Source: Nymphaea colorata
Lineage: Eukaryota > Streptophyta > Magnoliopsida > Nymphaeales > Nymphaeaceae
NCBI RefSeq assembly: GCF_008831285.2
Contig: NW_022204942.1
Coordinates: forward strand, 1 to 47,059
Direction: 5' to 3'
Length of the DNA: 47,059 bases
In this document: positions 21,901-31,468 of the stretch, piece after piece
Position numbering within the stretch: the stretch's first letter is position 1
Layout: every line of letters starts with the position of its first letter
The notes under the pieces: generated by a model
What the model was told of the DNA's origin: nothing
What the model saw: the letters and a program-made list of their open reading frames with translations, nothing else
Database searches by the model: none
Position numbers and translations under genes: made by a program

Positions 21901-23127
21901 GATGCGCTGGAGAGTGACGAAGAGGGACTTGGAGAGGTGCTCGTGGCACTTGTCGAGCAGGTTGAAGATGATGCTAATGTAGCCTTACGTGAGCCTTCCG
22001 TCCTTGACCAGGTAGAGAAAGACCTCTTCTCCCTTGGTGATTACTTCTGGGTGGTTATCCGCTCGATATATCTACTGCAGCAGTCCTTTCTCCTTGATGA
22101 AGCTTTAGATAGCTTATTGGGTGGTGGTGGAAGTAGAGTATTGGCTTCTTCTGCAGATCTCGCAGAGGAGCTTGACGGCATATAGTTTCTTTTGGGAAAT
22201 GGGACTGGCGATGAAGAGAGAGATGATTCTAGTCTGCAGTGCCCACTACATGCTCTCCACGTTGCCTGGGTTGCTCTCTGCCCAACGGTCAGTGATGTTT
22301 CTAAGCGTGTAGATTATTCCTTCCACTTCCACCTTGGAGCAACGCTTCTCCGTTTCCTTCTGCTCGAACATCAGACACACCTTCTCTGTGATCTGCTGGG
22401 TGAGGAACAGCAGATAGAAGGTATAGAGTGGAGGCGTGATGTAGTCGAGGATCTTCAGAAGCTCCACGATGACCGAAGGTGGCATCCTGTCCATTTCTTC
22501 AAGGAGGCCCTAGAAGAGCTAGACGCATATGATTTCTGCAGCTTGGCCGAAGACAGCAGATATGGCTTCGCGTTTGACTATTCTGAACTTTTCCTTCAAA
22601 TATTATACTACATTTTCGTTGTCCTGAGAGTAGTAGTTTTTGGAGTCGCCGTGCTTCCTCTGGTCGATGACGTCGCTCATAGGCTCTGGCGAGTGCAGGG
22701 CCATGCTGGGGGGTAGTGCAGGCCCGTAGGGGAGGGCGATGGTGGGCGGCGGTGGACCGTAGGGAAGGGCGATGACTTCGTTGTTGTCGACCATTTTAAC
22801 GTTTTAATCTCTGTCGAAGCCGTCTCCGTGGGACTTGGCCTCGTATTTCAAATCAACACATATGGCTGCTCTGATGAGTTGGAGTATGCTTGTATTTTTG
22901 CTGTTTTTGAACTGGAGACAGAAGAAGCGAACGATCTGCAGCACCTGCTCTTCCGAGTTGGGAGTTTTCGCGAGGAAGGTGAGATGTTATTAGATATTCT
23001 TTCCGTGCTTGCTGAGGAATTAGGGCGAAGGGACTGCTTCGAGGTACTTGAGGAAGGGAGGGAGGTCGAGAGTCCTGCGTTTGGCTTCAGGATCGTAGGT
23101 ATAGAAGGCGGGCGTCTATTCCTTCAT
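15922..23127 (-). CDS. Giant ubiquitin-specific protease, USP9X/FAF-like
   Basis: The largest gene, about 7.2 kb and 2,400 residues: a C19 cysteine deubiquitinase. The ATG at 23125-23127 (MKEETPAFYTYDPEAKRR) continues in frame past a second ATG at 22794. The N-terminal 1,200 residues are helical ARM/HEAT-like repeats (KKLYAVKLLCEICRRS, YRKQLLKRIEELP). The catalytic domain follows: Cys box GIMNLGCICYINSVLQQL (Cys codon 19077-19079), then KEQHDADEFLNQL, two CxxC zinc-ribbon pairs, VVHVGNSEGGHYYS with the catalytic His (18360-18362), and KFDDTRI. Another 700 helical residues end EEWGEMGW before TGA at 15922-15924. This plan matches USP9X/FAF. Several one-base losses, mostly in the C-terminal half, and probably unlocated short introns. 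The Thr normally before the active Cys is Ile. Confidence 0.88.
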
Positions 23128-23196
23128 ATCTTTGATTTTATAAGTAAGATTGTATATAGCTGATTAGCTTTTAATTCTTTCACAGCTTATATTAAT

Positions 23197-24385
23197 ATGG
23201 ATTATTTTTTATTATTGCGGTTCGGAGCAGTGGAGGGCCAAGGCCACGAACGCCAGCTCGACTGGCTGGAGGCAGAACTGCTAAAGCAGGAGGATGAACG
23301 CTACTCCAACGCCACCAAGTTTCACTTCACCAACCTCACCTTCGCCAACAACTTCAGAGACGCCGTCGCCACCCTCCTCAGGAAAATACACGAAATCGCA
23401 CTCAATTTCACCAACATACAACTCGTCTCCGACCAGCCAGAACTATTCACGCAAGTCCTGCCCCAGGAATTCATCAATCGCTCCCTACCCATGCCCTACG
23501 CCTTCACCAATTTCCTCGATTGGAGAGCCATCTGCAAACAAAAATACGGTTGCCTCTGCAGGTCGCTCCAGGACACAGCCAAGTACCATTTTTCCACGTA
23601 GATTTCTGAACCTGATGGAGCAGCATGATCCCACGGTGATGCTGAAGATGCTGTTGAAGCGTCTGCGGTAGGAGAAGGCGATCGAGGATACGGACGCAAT
23701 CTTCTTCAAGCGGCACAAGGAGAGCGAGGAGGGCGAATTCGCCTACTTCCGGTGCTTGGGTCTTCCCTTCCAGATCTCCAAGCACGAGTTCGTGCAGCGC
23801 GTAATCGAGCCCTAGCGTTTCGGCATAAAGTCCTACGGTTTTAGCCTGATCTTCTAGCACGGGAAGTTCTCGGGCAAGGCAGTGGTGAAGGTGCCGGCGT
23901 AGTGGGCGGAGATGGTGCAACGCAAGGACCGCATGTACATCGGACGCAGATACGTGTAGATCAGCAGCATCAGCCAGGAGGAGTTCGACGGCTACAAGTT
24001 GCAGTAGTAGAGACAGCGTCAAGACCGCAGGGGCAATCCTTATGATCGTCCGAAGCGTTCGTCGAGTTCTGGCTCCGAGTCTCGTTCGAGAAGCCGCGAA
24101 AAATTGGAGATCCATTCCCTGCTGAGCGAGGCGGCGGTGAAGGTGCGCGGACTGCCTTACTCCCTCAACAGCTGGGATATTGAATAGATCTTTAAAAGAT
24201 TCAATTTTGTTAGGGGCAGCGTAAAGCTGGGGTTCATGGGCGAGCGGAAGAGTGGCGAGGCAGTCATTTTGTTCCCTAACCGGGAGGAGGCCGAACGAGC
24301 CTTGTGCCTGCATGGCTTTGTGGTACAGGGAAGGTATCTTGAACTCAGAGTCGTCAATAAGGAACATTACGATCGGTTCAAGTGA
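23197..24385 (+). CDS. RNA-binding protein with hnRNP H/F-type quasi-RRMs
   Basis: About 395 residues. The N-terminal 130 residues (LDWLEAELLKQEDERY, FTNFLDWRAICKQKYG) are unassigned and helical. A qRRM follows: FAYFRCLGLPFQISKHEF, a GKFSGKAVVKV strand, then MYIGRRYVEISSI. After an Arg/Ser-rich linker (PYDRPKRSSSSGSESRSRS) comes a second qRRM: VKVRGLPYSLNSWDIE, SGEAVILF and ERALCLHG, ending RYLELRVVNKEHYDRFK. In hnRNP H/F and GRSF1 the RYxE Glu is almost invariant, and here it is TAG (23957-23959). One extra T near 23590 breaks frame. Likely a splicing or RNA-processing factor binding G-rich RNA. It starts 69 bp from the divergent deubiquitinase ATG. Confidence 0.83.
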
Positions 24386-24506
24386 ATCATGCATCATCAA
24401 ATATCATCAACATTAATATATATATCAGGGGTACAGAAGGAGGGTGCTTGGGGAAGTCCAACGGTTATGGTTTGAGTTATAGTACAATACAATAAGTTTA
24501 ATAAAG

Positions 24507-25879
24507 ATGTCGCTTGAACTTATCATCCAGGAGATAAAGGCCATAGGCAACATCCTCCCGCCCAGCTTCTCCCTCGAAGCTCCAGACGATATCATCGATA
24601 AGGAGACCCGCAGGTATCGGGTGAAGATCGGTGAGGAGTAATTCATCTCCAGGACTACTGGCGAGTTCATCAGCGAAAACCAGCTGCTTTCGATGAGGCA
24701 TTCTCCTACATCTACGCGGGAGATTCGCATCTGCTGCTGATCGAGATATTCAAACAGCACCGCTTCTTGGACAACTCGGATCTGGATTAATTGCTGCATG
24801 CTGAAGTAGACCTCTCAGATCTCACCAATCTCAATGGTGATTACATTTAGACTCCTCTAAAGAAGGGCAACCAAGCAGTGGGCAAGCTCATCCTGACAGT
24901 CTAAACTTTCAAGAAGGGGCCTAAGTTCGCGTAGAAGGTGAGCTCGCAGGTGTTCTTTGCAGCAGTCAAGGAGGAAAAGGAGCAGAGAGAGCAGAGGGAG
25001 CGCGAGATAAAGGCCAGCTAAACCGCCAGAAACATCAAAAACCTCATCGTCAACAACACCCTCACCGACACACTCATGACCATTTCTGCCATGACCCTCA
25101 TCTGCGAAAAATAGGACCCCTAGATCTTCATGCGCGACGGCTTCATCATGGTCAAGTACGGAGTAAACATAAAGGCCTACAGCTCAATGCTGCGGATCGC
25201 CAGCAAGGAAAACGCCAACTGGAACGACTACCTCTAGTTCATGAAGAACGATGGAGTGAAATTCTAATTTTTCTTCTTCCACTACGACGAGCTGGGCAAC
25301 CTCACCTGCAAGGCCAAGGGCGAGATAAAGTACGTAGTCTTTGACGAGACCATAAACCTCCACTCGATCACTCTGCAGGACAAGCGTTCCAACAAGTACG
25401 CCACCCTGATGGTCAAATTCAACGAAAAGGAAGTGGACAAGGTGAGCATCAACAACAAGATCGACAAGAAGATCAAGGACCAAGAACCGCTCGTCCAGCA
25501 CTGCATCGAGGAGTTCAACCAGTTCAAGTTCGAAAACAAGAACAACAACCACATCCTCTCGGAAAAGTTGTGGGAACTCGAGCAACGCCAACAGCAACTC
25601 GATGAGGAAAACCAACGCCCTCTCAACCCCGAAGAAAAGAAGAAGAACCAGGAACACACCCGCTTCATCTAGTTCCTCCAGAAGGAAATGATCAAAATAG
25701 AAAGGGAATTGGCCAAGCGGGAACAGCACAGCAAGAAAGACGAACGCAAGGGACATTTCCTGCCATCCATCGACAAAAAACCATAATCCAGAATGGCTTC
25801 CCACGACAGGAACTAGCGCATCATGAACAGCTCATACTCCTCCGGCCAGTTCGCAGGCCTCAAGCTGCCCAAAATATGA
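24507..25879 (+). CDS. C2-domain-like protein with coiled-coil C-terminus
   Basis: About 457 residues, ATG at 24507, TGA at 25877-25879. Residues about 45-150 read as a C2-type beta sandwich: RRYRVKIGEEEFISRTTG, SHLLLIEIFKQHRFLDNSDL, then AEVDLSDL and GKLILTVETF. A highly charged linker (KEEKEQREQREREIKASE) and a second folded region (MRDGFIMVKYGVNIKAYSS, GEIKYVVFDETINLHSI) follow. The last 120 residues form a Gln/Glu/Lys coiled coil (LWELEQRQQQLDEENQ). About a dozen TAG/TAA codons are read as Glu. One T is missing near 24692. C2 domains bind membranes, often with calcium; the acidic calcium loops are not clearly complete, so calcium dependence is open. Confidence 0.7.
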
Positions 25880-25928
25880 CCACCGTGATTTTTTATGGAT
25901 TGATACCGTACATACTGGGAAAAACACA

Positions 25929-26387
25929 TCAACGATTCCCAGGGTCAGCGATGCCCCTGATCCTGCGCGCCAGCTGCATGTCCTGCGAGAGCAGAGTGAC
26001 GCGCTTGCAGTGCATCGAGCAGAGGTAGGAGTCCTCGAAGAGACCTACCATATAGTCCTCCGCGCTGGTCTGCAGAGCCTTCAGCGAGTTGGTGGTCCAG
26101 CGGAAGCGCTCCTCGAACTGCTCCTGGCAGATCTCGTTGATGAGGCGCTGGAAGGGCGCCAGGGGGAGGACGTTGGTGGTCTTCTCCTGGAGACTCTGGA
26201 TCTCCATCAGCACGTTGGCGCCAGGCATCCGCTTCCTGCTCTTCATTTTCTCCCGCAGCGCGAAGGGATTCATGCGCTCGCTGTCGTCGTCAGGGCGACG
26301 ACCTTGGGTGGCTTTCTCCTTCGGCTTTTTAAGGCTGTCGGCGGGCTTCTTTAGGGGCGGTTTCTTGAGGGCGGACTTTCGTTACAT
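25929..26387 (-). CDS. Centromeric histone H3 variant (CenH3/CENP-A)
   Basis: 152 residues, intact frame. The basic N-terminal tail (MERKSALKKPPLKKPADSLK) is unlike canonical H3: no ARTKQTARKS start. The histone fold is complete: LAPFQRLINEICQEQFEERF, RWTTNSLKALQTSAEDYMVG, LFEDSYLCSMHCKRVTLL and SQDMQLARRIRGI. Three features mark CenH3. Loop 1 is one residue longer than in H3, Trp replaces the usual residue at the start of helix 2 (human CENP-A has FNW), and the tail is divergent. CenH3 nucleosomes specify centromeres; in ciliates they should function only in the micronucleus, though the gene is expressed from the macronucleus. Residue 2 is a TAA Glu. It starts 54 bp downstream of the helicase stop. 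Confidence 0.93.
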
Positions 26388-26441
26388 GATAATTTGAATT
26401 ATTATGAATTAGCAGTCAGGAGCGTCAGAAGAGTCAAACAA

Positions 26442-28521
26442 TCACAGATACTCGGAGACTTGCAACTGCCGCAGGCTCTCAGGCTTACGCTTCTTCTTCA
26501 GCGCCTAGAAGTGAGCCTACTTCGCATTGGCGTTGTATGTCTTTTGACGACCGCCCGTGGAGTTAATACCGAAGCAGCGGCCCAGCAATTTGAGATCCAG
26601 TTTTTTGATTGCGAAGATCTGCTTGTCCTTGAGTTTGGCATATCTAAATCGGGGATGAGTTACGCCCTCAGCATGGAGGTGTAGGCCTTGCGAGCAAGCT
26701 GGTACTTTTAGTCGTCGTCCTTGACGAGCGAACGCACCATGCCTTCGATGTAGTAGAGCCCCTTTTCACGGATGTTGAGCCTGTGCAGGTACTCCTCGAA
26801 GCCCCCGAAGATGATGTCCTTGTCGAGCAGCTCCAGCGAGGGCGAGTAGTAGCGGATCTGCTCCGCGTAGTCCGACTCCTGGTAGTGCAGCATCAGCAGG
26901 GAAACCCCAGAGCTGTTGTACCTGGCAGTGCGTCCCACCCGGTTGCCGTAGTCGGTGATGGTGGGCGGCACGTCGAACAGGATGATGTGGTTGAGGTCGG
27001 GGAAGTCCAGTCCGCGGCTCGCCACCTCCGTGCTAATCATGATCGCGCTCTAAGTAGGCTAATCCTTACCTTTTCCTTCCTGAACTCGAAGTAAGTATTG
27101 GTGCGGTATTTCTGGTCCAAGTCCCCGTGGATCTTGAAGACGCGCCTCAGCTCTACGTTTTCGGCGGTGAAGTTGCCGTTGGAGTCCCTGTACTTCATGT
27201 TGGAGAGGAGGTAGTCGAGATACTCCACTTCGTCGATGGTATTGACGAAGATCATCACTTTGGAGTCCTTGATCAGCCGAAGGTAGGCGATCATGAGCGG
27301 GATGCGTTCCTCCTCGGTCATGAGCACGTACTGCTGCTTCAAGTTCTTGGAGATGTTGATTTACTGCTGGTGGAAATGGCCTTCCCCCTCCTGCTTGGCC
27401 TCCTCGCCCTCTTCCTGCTTGGGCGATTCGAAGCCGATGTACTGCGGGTTGTCCATCTTGAGGTCGGTCAGCAGCGTCTCCACCTTCTCGTTGAAATGCG
27501 CAGACACCAGTATCTTCTGGTAGTACTCCGACTTTATGTTCTTCACCATTATCTCCAAGATCTTGTGCACGCTCTGCTGGAACCCCATGTCGAGCGTACG
27601 ATCTGCCTCCTCGAAGATAAGCGTCTTCAGGTTGGAGTACTTGAACGATTGCGTGTTTTGGAGGTGGTAGAGCAGGCGGCCGGAGTGGAGAAGAGGATGT
27701 TGACGCCCTTCCTGAGCCTGTTCTTCTCGTGGTTGGTCTGCTCTCCGCCGATGAGGGAGCCAGGCACGATGAAGGGGCACCGCTTCAGGCACCGGAGCAC
27801 TTCCTTCTGCCCCTGGATGCACAGCTACCGACTGGGACAAATGATGAGCATCACTGTCCCGCAGTCCCGCTGGGTGATGACCTTGTTCTAGATGTACTGG
27901 TTGATGAGGGGGACGAGGTAGGCCAGCGTCTTGCCGCTGCCGGTGGAGGCCTTGGCGATGACGTCCCTGCCTGCGAAGATGGGCTTGTAGCACTGCTTCT
28001 GGATGTTGGTCAGCTTGGTGATGTTGTTCTTTAGCAAGGAATCCTGAAGAAGCGGACTCAGCTTGTACTATTCTAGAGAATTGATGTCGATTAGGTTTTC
28101 AGCTAGGACCACCTATGGCTTTATCTAGTCGGGAGTGGTTATCTTTATCTTGGAGGCATCGAAGTTCTCAACATCCAGCTGGTTCCGAGATTCTTAGTGT
28201 TTTACTCTCTTGCTTCCCTTTATCTGGTTGAGATGGGATTCAGCTTTATCCTGCGAGACATTCCTTTCTCTCTTGATATTCCGTTCCCCATCCTTATCCT
28301 CATCCTCTGCCTCTCTTCCTTTTTCTCTTCTTTCTTCTCTTCCCCTTGACAGGCAGCAAGTTATACTAGAACTGATCTTTTTTCTTATAATTGCTGGCTC
28401 TTTCCTTCTTGGCAGTGAAGCTATACTTGTTGCGTTTGTTCTGCGCGGCGGTGGTAGGGGCATGCGCGGGTGTCTGGAGGCGTGGGGCGGCGATATTGAG
28501 GACGAGATCGTCGGAGTGCAT
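26442..28521 (-). CDS. DEAD-box RNA helicase, DBP7/DDX31-like
   Basis: Predicted nucleolar helicase for 60S ribosomal subunit assembly, 672 residues once one base is restored. A charged N-terminus precedes the Q motif ([14 protein letters not shown]), Walker A ([10 protein letters not shown]), motif Ia CPSRELCIQ, an STPGRLLYHL motif, motif [24 protein letters not shown] and [11 protein letters not shown]. The C-terminal [20 protein letters not shown] region is the DUF4217 domain of Dbp7 and relatives. In motif Ia the invariant Glu of R-E-L is TAG (27825-27827). Introns: 28346-28367 (22 nt), 27050-27069 (20), 26644-26663 (20). One G is missing near 27681. Motif II is EEAD rather than DEAD. It is divergent from GNL3L, with 39 bp between ATGs. 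Confidence 0.92.
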
Positions 28522-28560
28522 GGTTGTTGGCGATAGTATTATAATGATTATTGATTGTTG
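28522..28560. promoter_or_regulatory. 39-bp divergent promoter of two ribosome-biogenesis genes
   Basis: The only DNA between the start codons of the DBP7-like helicase (minus) and the GNL3L-like GTPase (plus). It is AT-rich with TATTATAATGATTATTGATTG, the same type of ATAATNATTAT core found before other starts here. Shared use by both genes is inferred from position alone. Confidence 0.5.
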
Positions 28561-29816
28561 ATGGGCAAACAGGAGAACCATAAGAAACTCTTAGAAAACA
28601 GGAAGAACAGGAAGAGTTCAAAATACAGAAATCGCAAGGCAACGCCAAAAAACGTATACCCTCACTCACTTAGTCAGCAAAAATGATCTCAATAAACCAC
28701 CCAACCTCGCACAGTTCAAGTCCAAAATGATACAATCCCTCAAGAGCAAGGAAGCCAACAGGGACAAAACCATCGAGAACCTGGAAAGGGAGAAAGTACC
28801 AGACATCAAGCACCTCATCGAGGATGTGGAGTTCGAAGAGGACATGGAAAGCGAAGACGATGGCTTCGAGATGTTCGAGGGCAAAAATTTCCAGTAGTCT
28901 GGCAAGTACTGGAAGGAAATCAAGAAGATCATCGAAACTTGCGATATCATTCTGGAGATTTTGGACGCAAGGGACCCCCTCTCCTGCAGGTGCAAGTACA
29001 TCGAGAGGAAAATTCTGTCGATGGCTGACAAGAAAATCGTGCTTGTGCTCAACAAGATCGATCTTATTCCCATGGAGAACGCCTACGCCTGGCAAACCTA
29101 CTTGCGGAGAGAGTACCCGGTGGTGATGTTCAAGGCGAATCTGCAGAGCCAGGGGACGCACCTCTCCTCCTTCAACCTGTTCAAGAAGTCGATCGCCGAC
29201 AGCACCGACATGGCCGACACCCTCATCCACTCCACCAAGGCCATCGGCACCGACCACCTCATTCAACTCATCAAGCAGATCTCCAAAGTGGAGGGCTCCA
29301 ATAGGGCAGTCACCGTGGGACTCATCGGATACCCAATGTCGGCAAGAGCAGCGTCATCAATAGCTTGAAGAGGAACAAGGCTTGTGAAGTCTCCAGCATC
29401 CCTGGCTGCACCAAGGCCCTCCAGGAGTGAAGCTGGACAGCCAAGTGAAGCTGCTCGATTGCCCCGGAGTCATCTTCGAAAAGAACCTGAGCAGGAACCA
29501 GCTCATCCTCCAAAACACAGCCAAGTACGACGATGCTCTCGAGGAAGTCATCGAAGCCATCCTCGAAAGGATCCCCGAACATGACATTCTGTAGTACTAT
29601 AAGATAGAGCCATACTCCTCCACCACCGATTCTTGGCCAAGATCTGCAGAGCCCACGGAAAACTAGGCAAAGGAGGCGTGCCTTAAATGAAGCAAGGAGC
29701 AAAACTGGTGGTTGAGGACTGGAACAAGGGCAATTTGAAATACTTCACCATCCCTCCTCTGCAAGAATAGCGGGAAAAGGCCCAGCTCATCATGCAATAA
29801 TAATGATCCCCTGCCT
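28561..29816 (+). CDS. Nucleolar GTPase, nucleostemin/GNL3L family
   Basis: A circularly permuted GTPase of the YlqF/MMR1_HSR1 class for late 60S ribosome assembly, about 410 residues. A Lys-rich N-terminus holds a 20-nt intron at 28654-28673. An acidic coiled region follows. The permuted G domain has G5-like DARDPLS, G4 NKIDLIP, then G1 GYPNVGKSS and G3 LDCPGV. The C-terminus includes [17 protein letters not shown] and [12 protein letters not shown], typical of GNL3L/Grn1. The E of VPEM is TAA where relatives have PD. One-base losses near 28650, 29333, 29426 and 29629 interrupt the frame. It ends LIMQEE (CAA TAA TAA TGA). Confidence 0.9.
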
Positions 29817-29920
29817 GTATTTCCCAATCTATCCCTCTATATTTCAATATATGTCCCTCTATACGTCCATCCATATTTCAACAATCAAGGTTATAAGTGT
29901 GGGGTGTGTTAATGTTGATT

Positions 29921-30131
29921 GTTAATAGATTGATTTGTTTTCGAGTTGAACCTACGGCTTCGGCCACCAGACTCGGGGAAAGTCCTCCTGGACGGGATAG
30001 AAACTATCACACTTAGCTGTGTGGTCTTCTGGAGGGCCAATCGACGACCCGCAAGGCGAGAGGCCCCCAGTTGATCTTTCCAGAAGTCAAGTTATACAAT
30101 AACAACACAAGGAGGCTTACGGTCTATTAAC
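29921..30131 (+). ncRNA. RNase P or RNase MRP RNA
   Basis: About 211 nt, with the universally conserved core. CR-I is CGGGGAAAGTCC. Its AAG (29980-29982), a bulged T and CCTCC (29984-29988) pair exactly with GGAGG-CTT (30111-30118) of CR-V, forming the P4 pseudoknot helix. Bases differ from bacterial P4 but pairing is kept. GTTAATAGA (29921-29929) pairs with TCTATTAAC (30123-30131) as P1. CGAGT/ACTCG (29942-29946, 29971-29975) around an internal loop and a GGC-TTCG-GCC hairpin is the eukaryotic P3 domain. CTTCTGGA/TCCAGAAG (30026-30033, 30079-30086) closes the specificity domain. CR-I resembles human MRP (GGGGAAAGTCC) more than human P (GGGAAGGTC), so MRP is favoured but not proved. Ends are approximate. 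Confidence 0.88.
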
Positions 30132-30318
30132 CACACACCCACCTACTCCTACCTCTCTCACCAAGGCAATTCCTTTCTGCATAAAGGATGACCCGGCAGT
30201 GGCACGATCTAGGAGCAAAACATCACATTAAAATGCTTCACCCGAAGCGACACTCAACCATCGGTTTAATATGGGGTTATGCTTGTTTTGTATTTGGTGG
30301 AGGATTATAATTGATACG

Positions 30319-31439
30319 ATGTTGACTCGGTGTTTGATCCTGCTGCTGGTGGCTTCCGCCCTTGCCGCTCCTGACTGGACCAAGGTGAACGACCTGTTCA
30401 GAGAGTTGATTAACGAGAGGGTGATCCCTGGCGGAAGCATCATCATCGCCAATGAGACCGCCACCATCTATCGCAAGAACTTCGGATACCTGTCCTACAC
30501 CTACCAAGTGCACGACGTGGAGGTCACAGATACGACCAGATACGACATCGCCTCGCTGACCAAACCGATGGCCACCATCCTCAACGCTATGAACCTGGTC
30601 AGCAGCAACTCGCTGAAACTGGACGACCTGGTCTCCAAGTGGATCACCAACTACGATACCAACAAGAAGGGAAACACCACCATCGCCAACCTCATGCTGC
30701 ACAACTCAGGCCTACCCTACGATTACCCTTCGCCTCCCCAGGACCACCGATGAGGTTATCGAGTACATTACATTCGCCAAACCTGACTTTCCTGTAGGAT
30801 CCAAGTTCCAATACTCCAACCTCGGCTACCTTCTCCTCTCAGAAATCATCGCAAAGGTCTCCAAAAAGACTTTCTAAAAATACTTCGAGCAGAACAAGGT
30901 CTTTGCCGGCCTCAAATCCACTGGTTCAATCCCAACCAAACCGAATGGTACAATATTGCCCCCACCGAGTACGATGCTGGTATTAATTCGCCCATATAGA
31001 AACCAGGAAGAGAATCGTGAGAGGATAGGCCCATGAGAGCTGGCTTACTTTTTCGGAGGCGTGGCAGGCCATTCAGGCTTGTTCTCCACTGCTGAGACAT
31101 CGTGCGTTTCCTAAGGATATTCCTCTGCAAGGGCAAGCTGCCAAACGAGCCAAGCCGTGTTTTTCCGAGGCAATAGTGAACCAGTTCACCACCAGGGTGA
31201 CCGGTTTAAGCTACGATAACGTTCGCGCCTACGGATTCGATACAAACTGTCCTGGAACTAAGATGACCAACTGCTTCGGTCACGACGGCTCCACTGGCGC
31301 CATGGCTTGGGCAGACAAGGATAAAAAGATTGCCTTTGCGGTGGTGACCAATAGAGGACACCCCGATGTTAGGAACCCTTTATTCGATAGGAACAAGGGC
31401 CGGATTGCCGATGCCATCATGGAGGCGCTTGGCTATTGA
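30319..31439 (+). CDS. Secreted serine beta-lactamase-like hydrolase
   Basis: A beta-lactamase/penicillin-binding-protein-fold enzyme of about 370 residues with a clear signal peptide (MLTRCLILLLVASALAAPDW). Active-site motifs are in order: SLTK (nucleophilic Ser and Lys), YSN in KFQYSNLGYL, GGVAGHSGLFSTA, and HDGSTG replacing the KTG triad. Class C-like esterases and LACTB relatives share this plan; the substrate cannot be told. TAA (30875-30877) reads as Glu in KKTFEKYFEQ, where homologues usually have E. At least four one-base losses occur (near 30735, 30923, 31050 and 31160), so the middle must be read across frames. Export to the lumen, a food vacuole or outside is inferred. Confidence 0.82.
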
Positions 31440-31468
31440 TGTCAGGATCATTATATAACAACTAAGCA

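Noticed and set aside
23965-24020. Possible stop pair TAG TAG ending the first RRM protein early
   Set aside because: Both codons read as Glu under the code shown by the other genes, and the same frame continues into a second good RRM before TGA.
25184-25804. A long Leu/Val/Phe-rich minus-strand frame
   Set aside because: It is the antisense shadow of the Lys/Glu/Asn-rich C2-domain protein on the plus strand, whose frame continues unbroken through the region.
30132-30318. A GC-richer patch with GGCAGTGGCACGATC resembling a snRNA start
   Set aside because: It vaguely recalls U4 and U6 segments, but the defining U4 stem and the U6 ACAGAGA box are absent and no stable fold was evident by eye.
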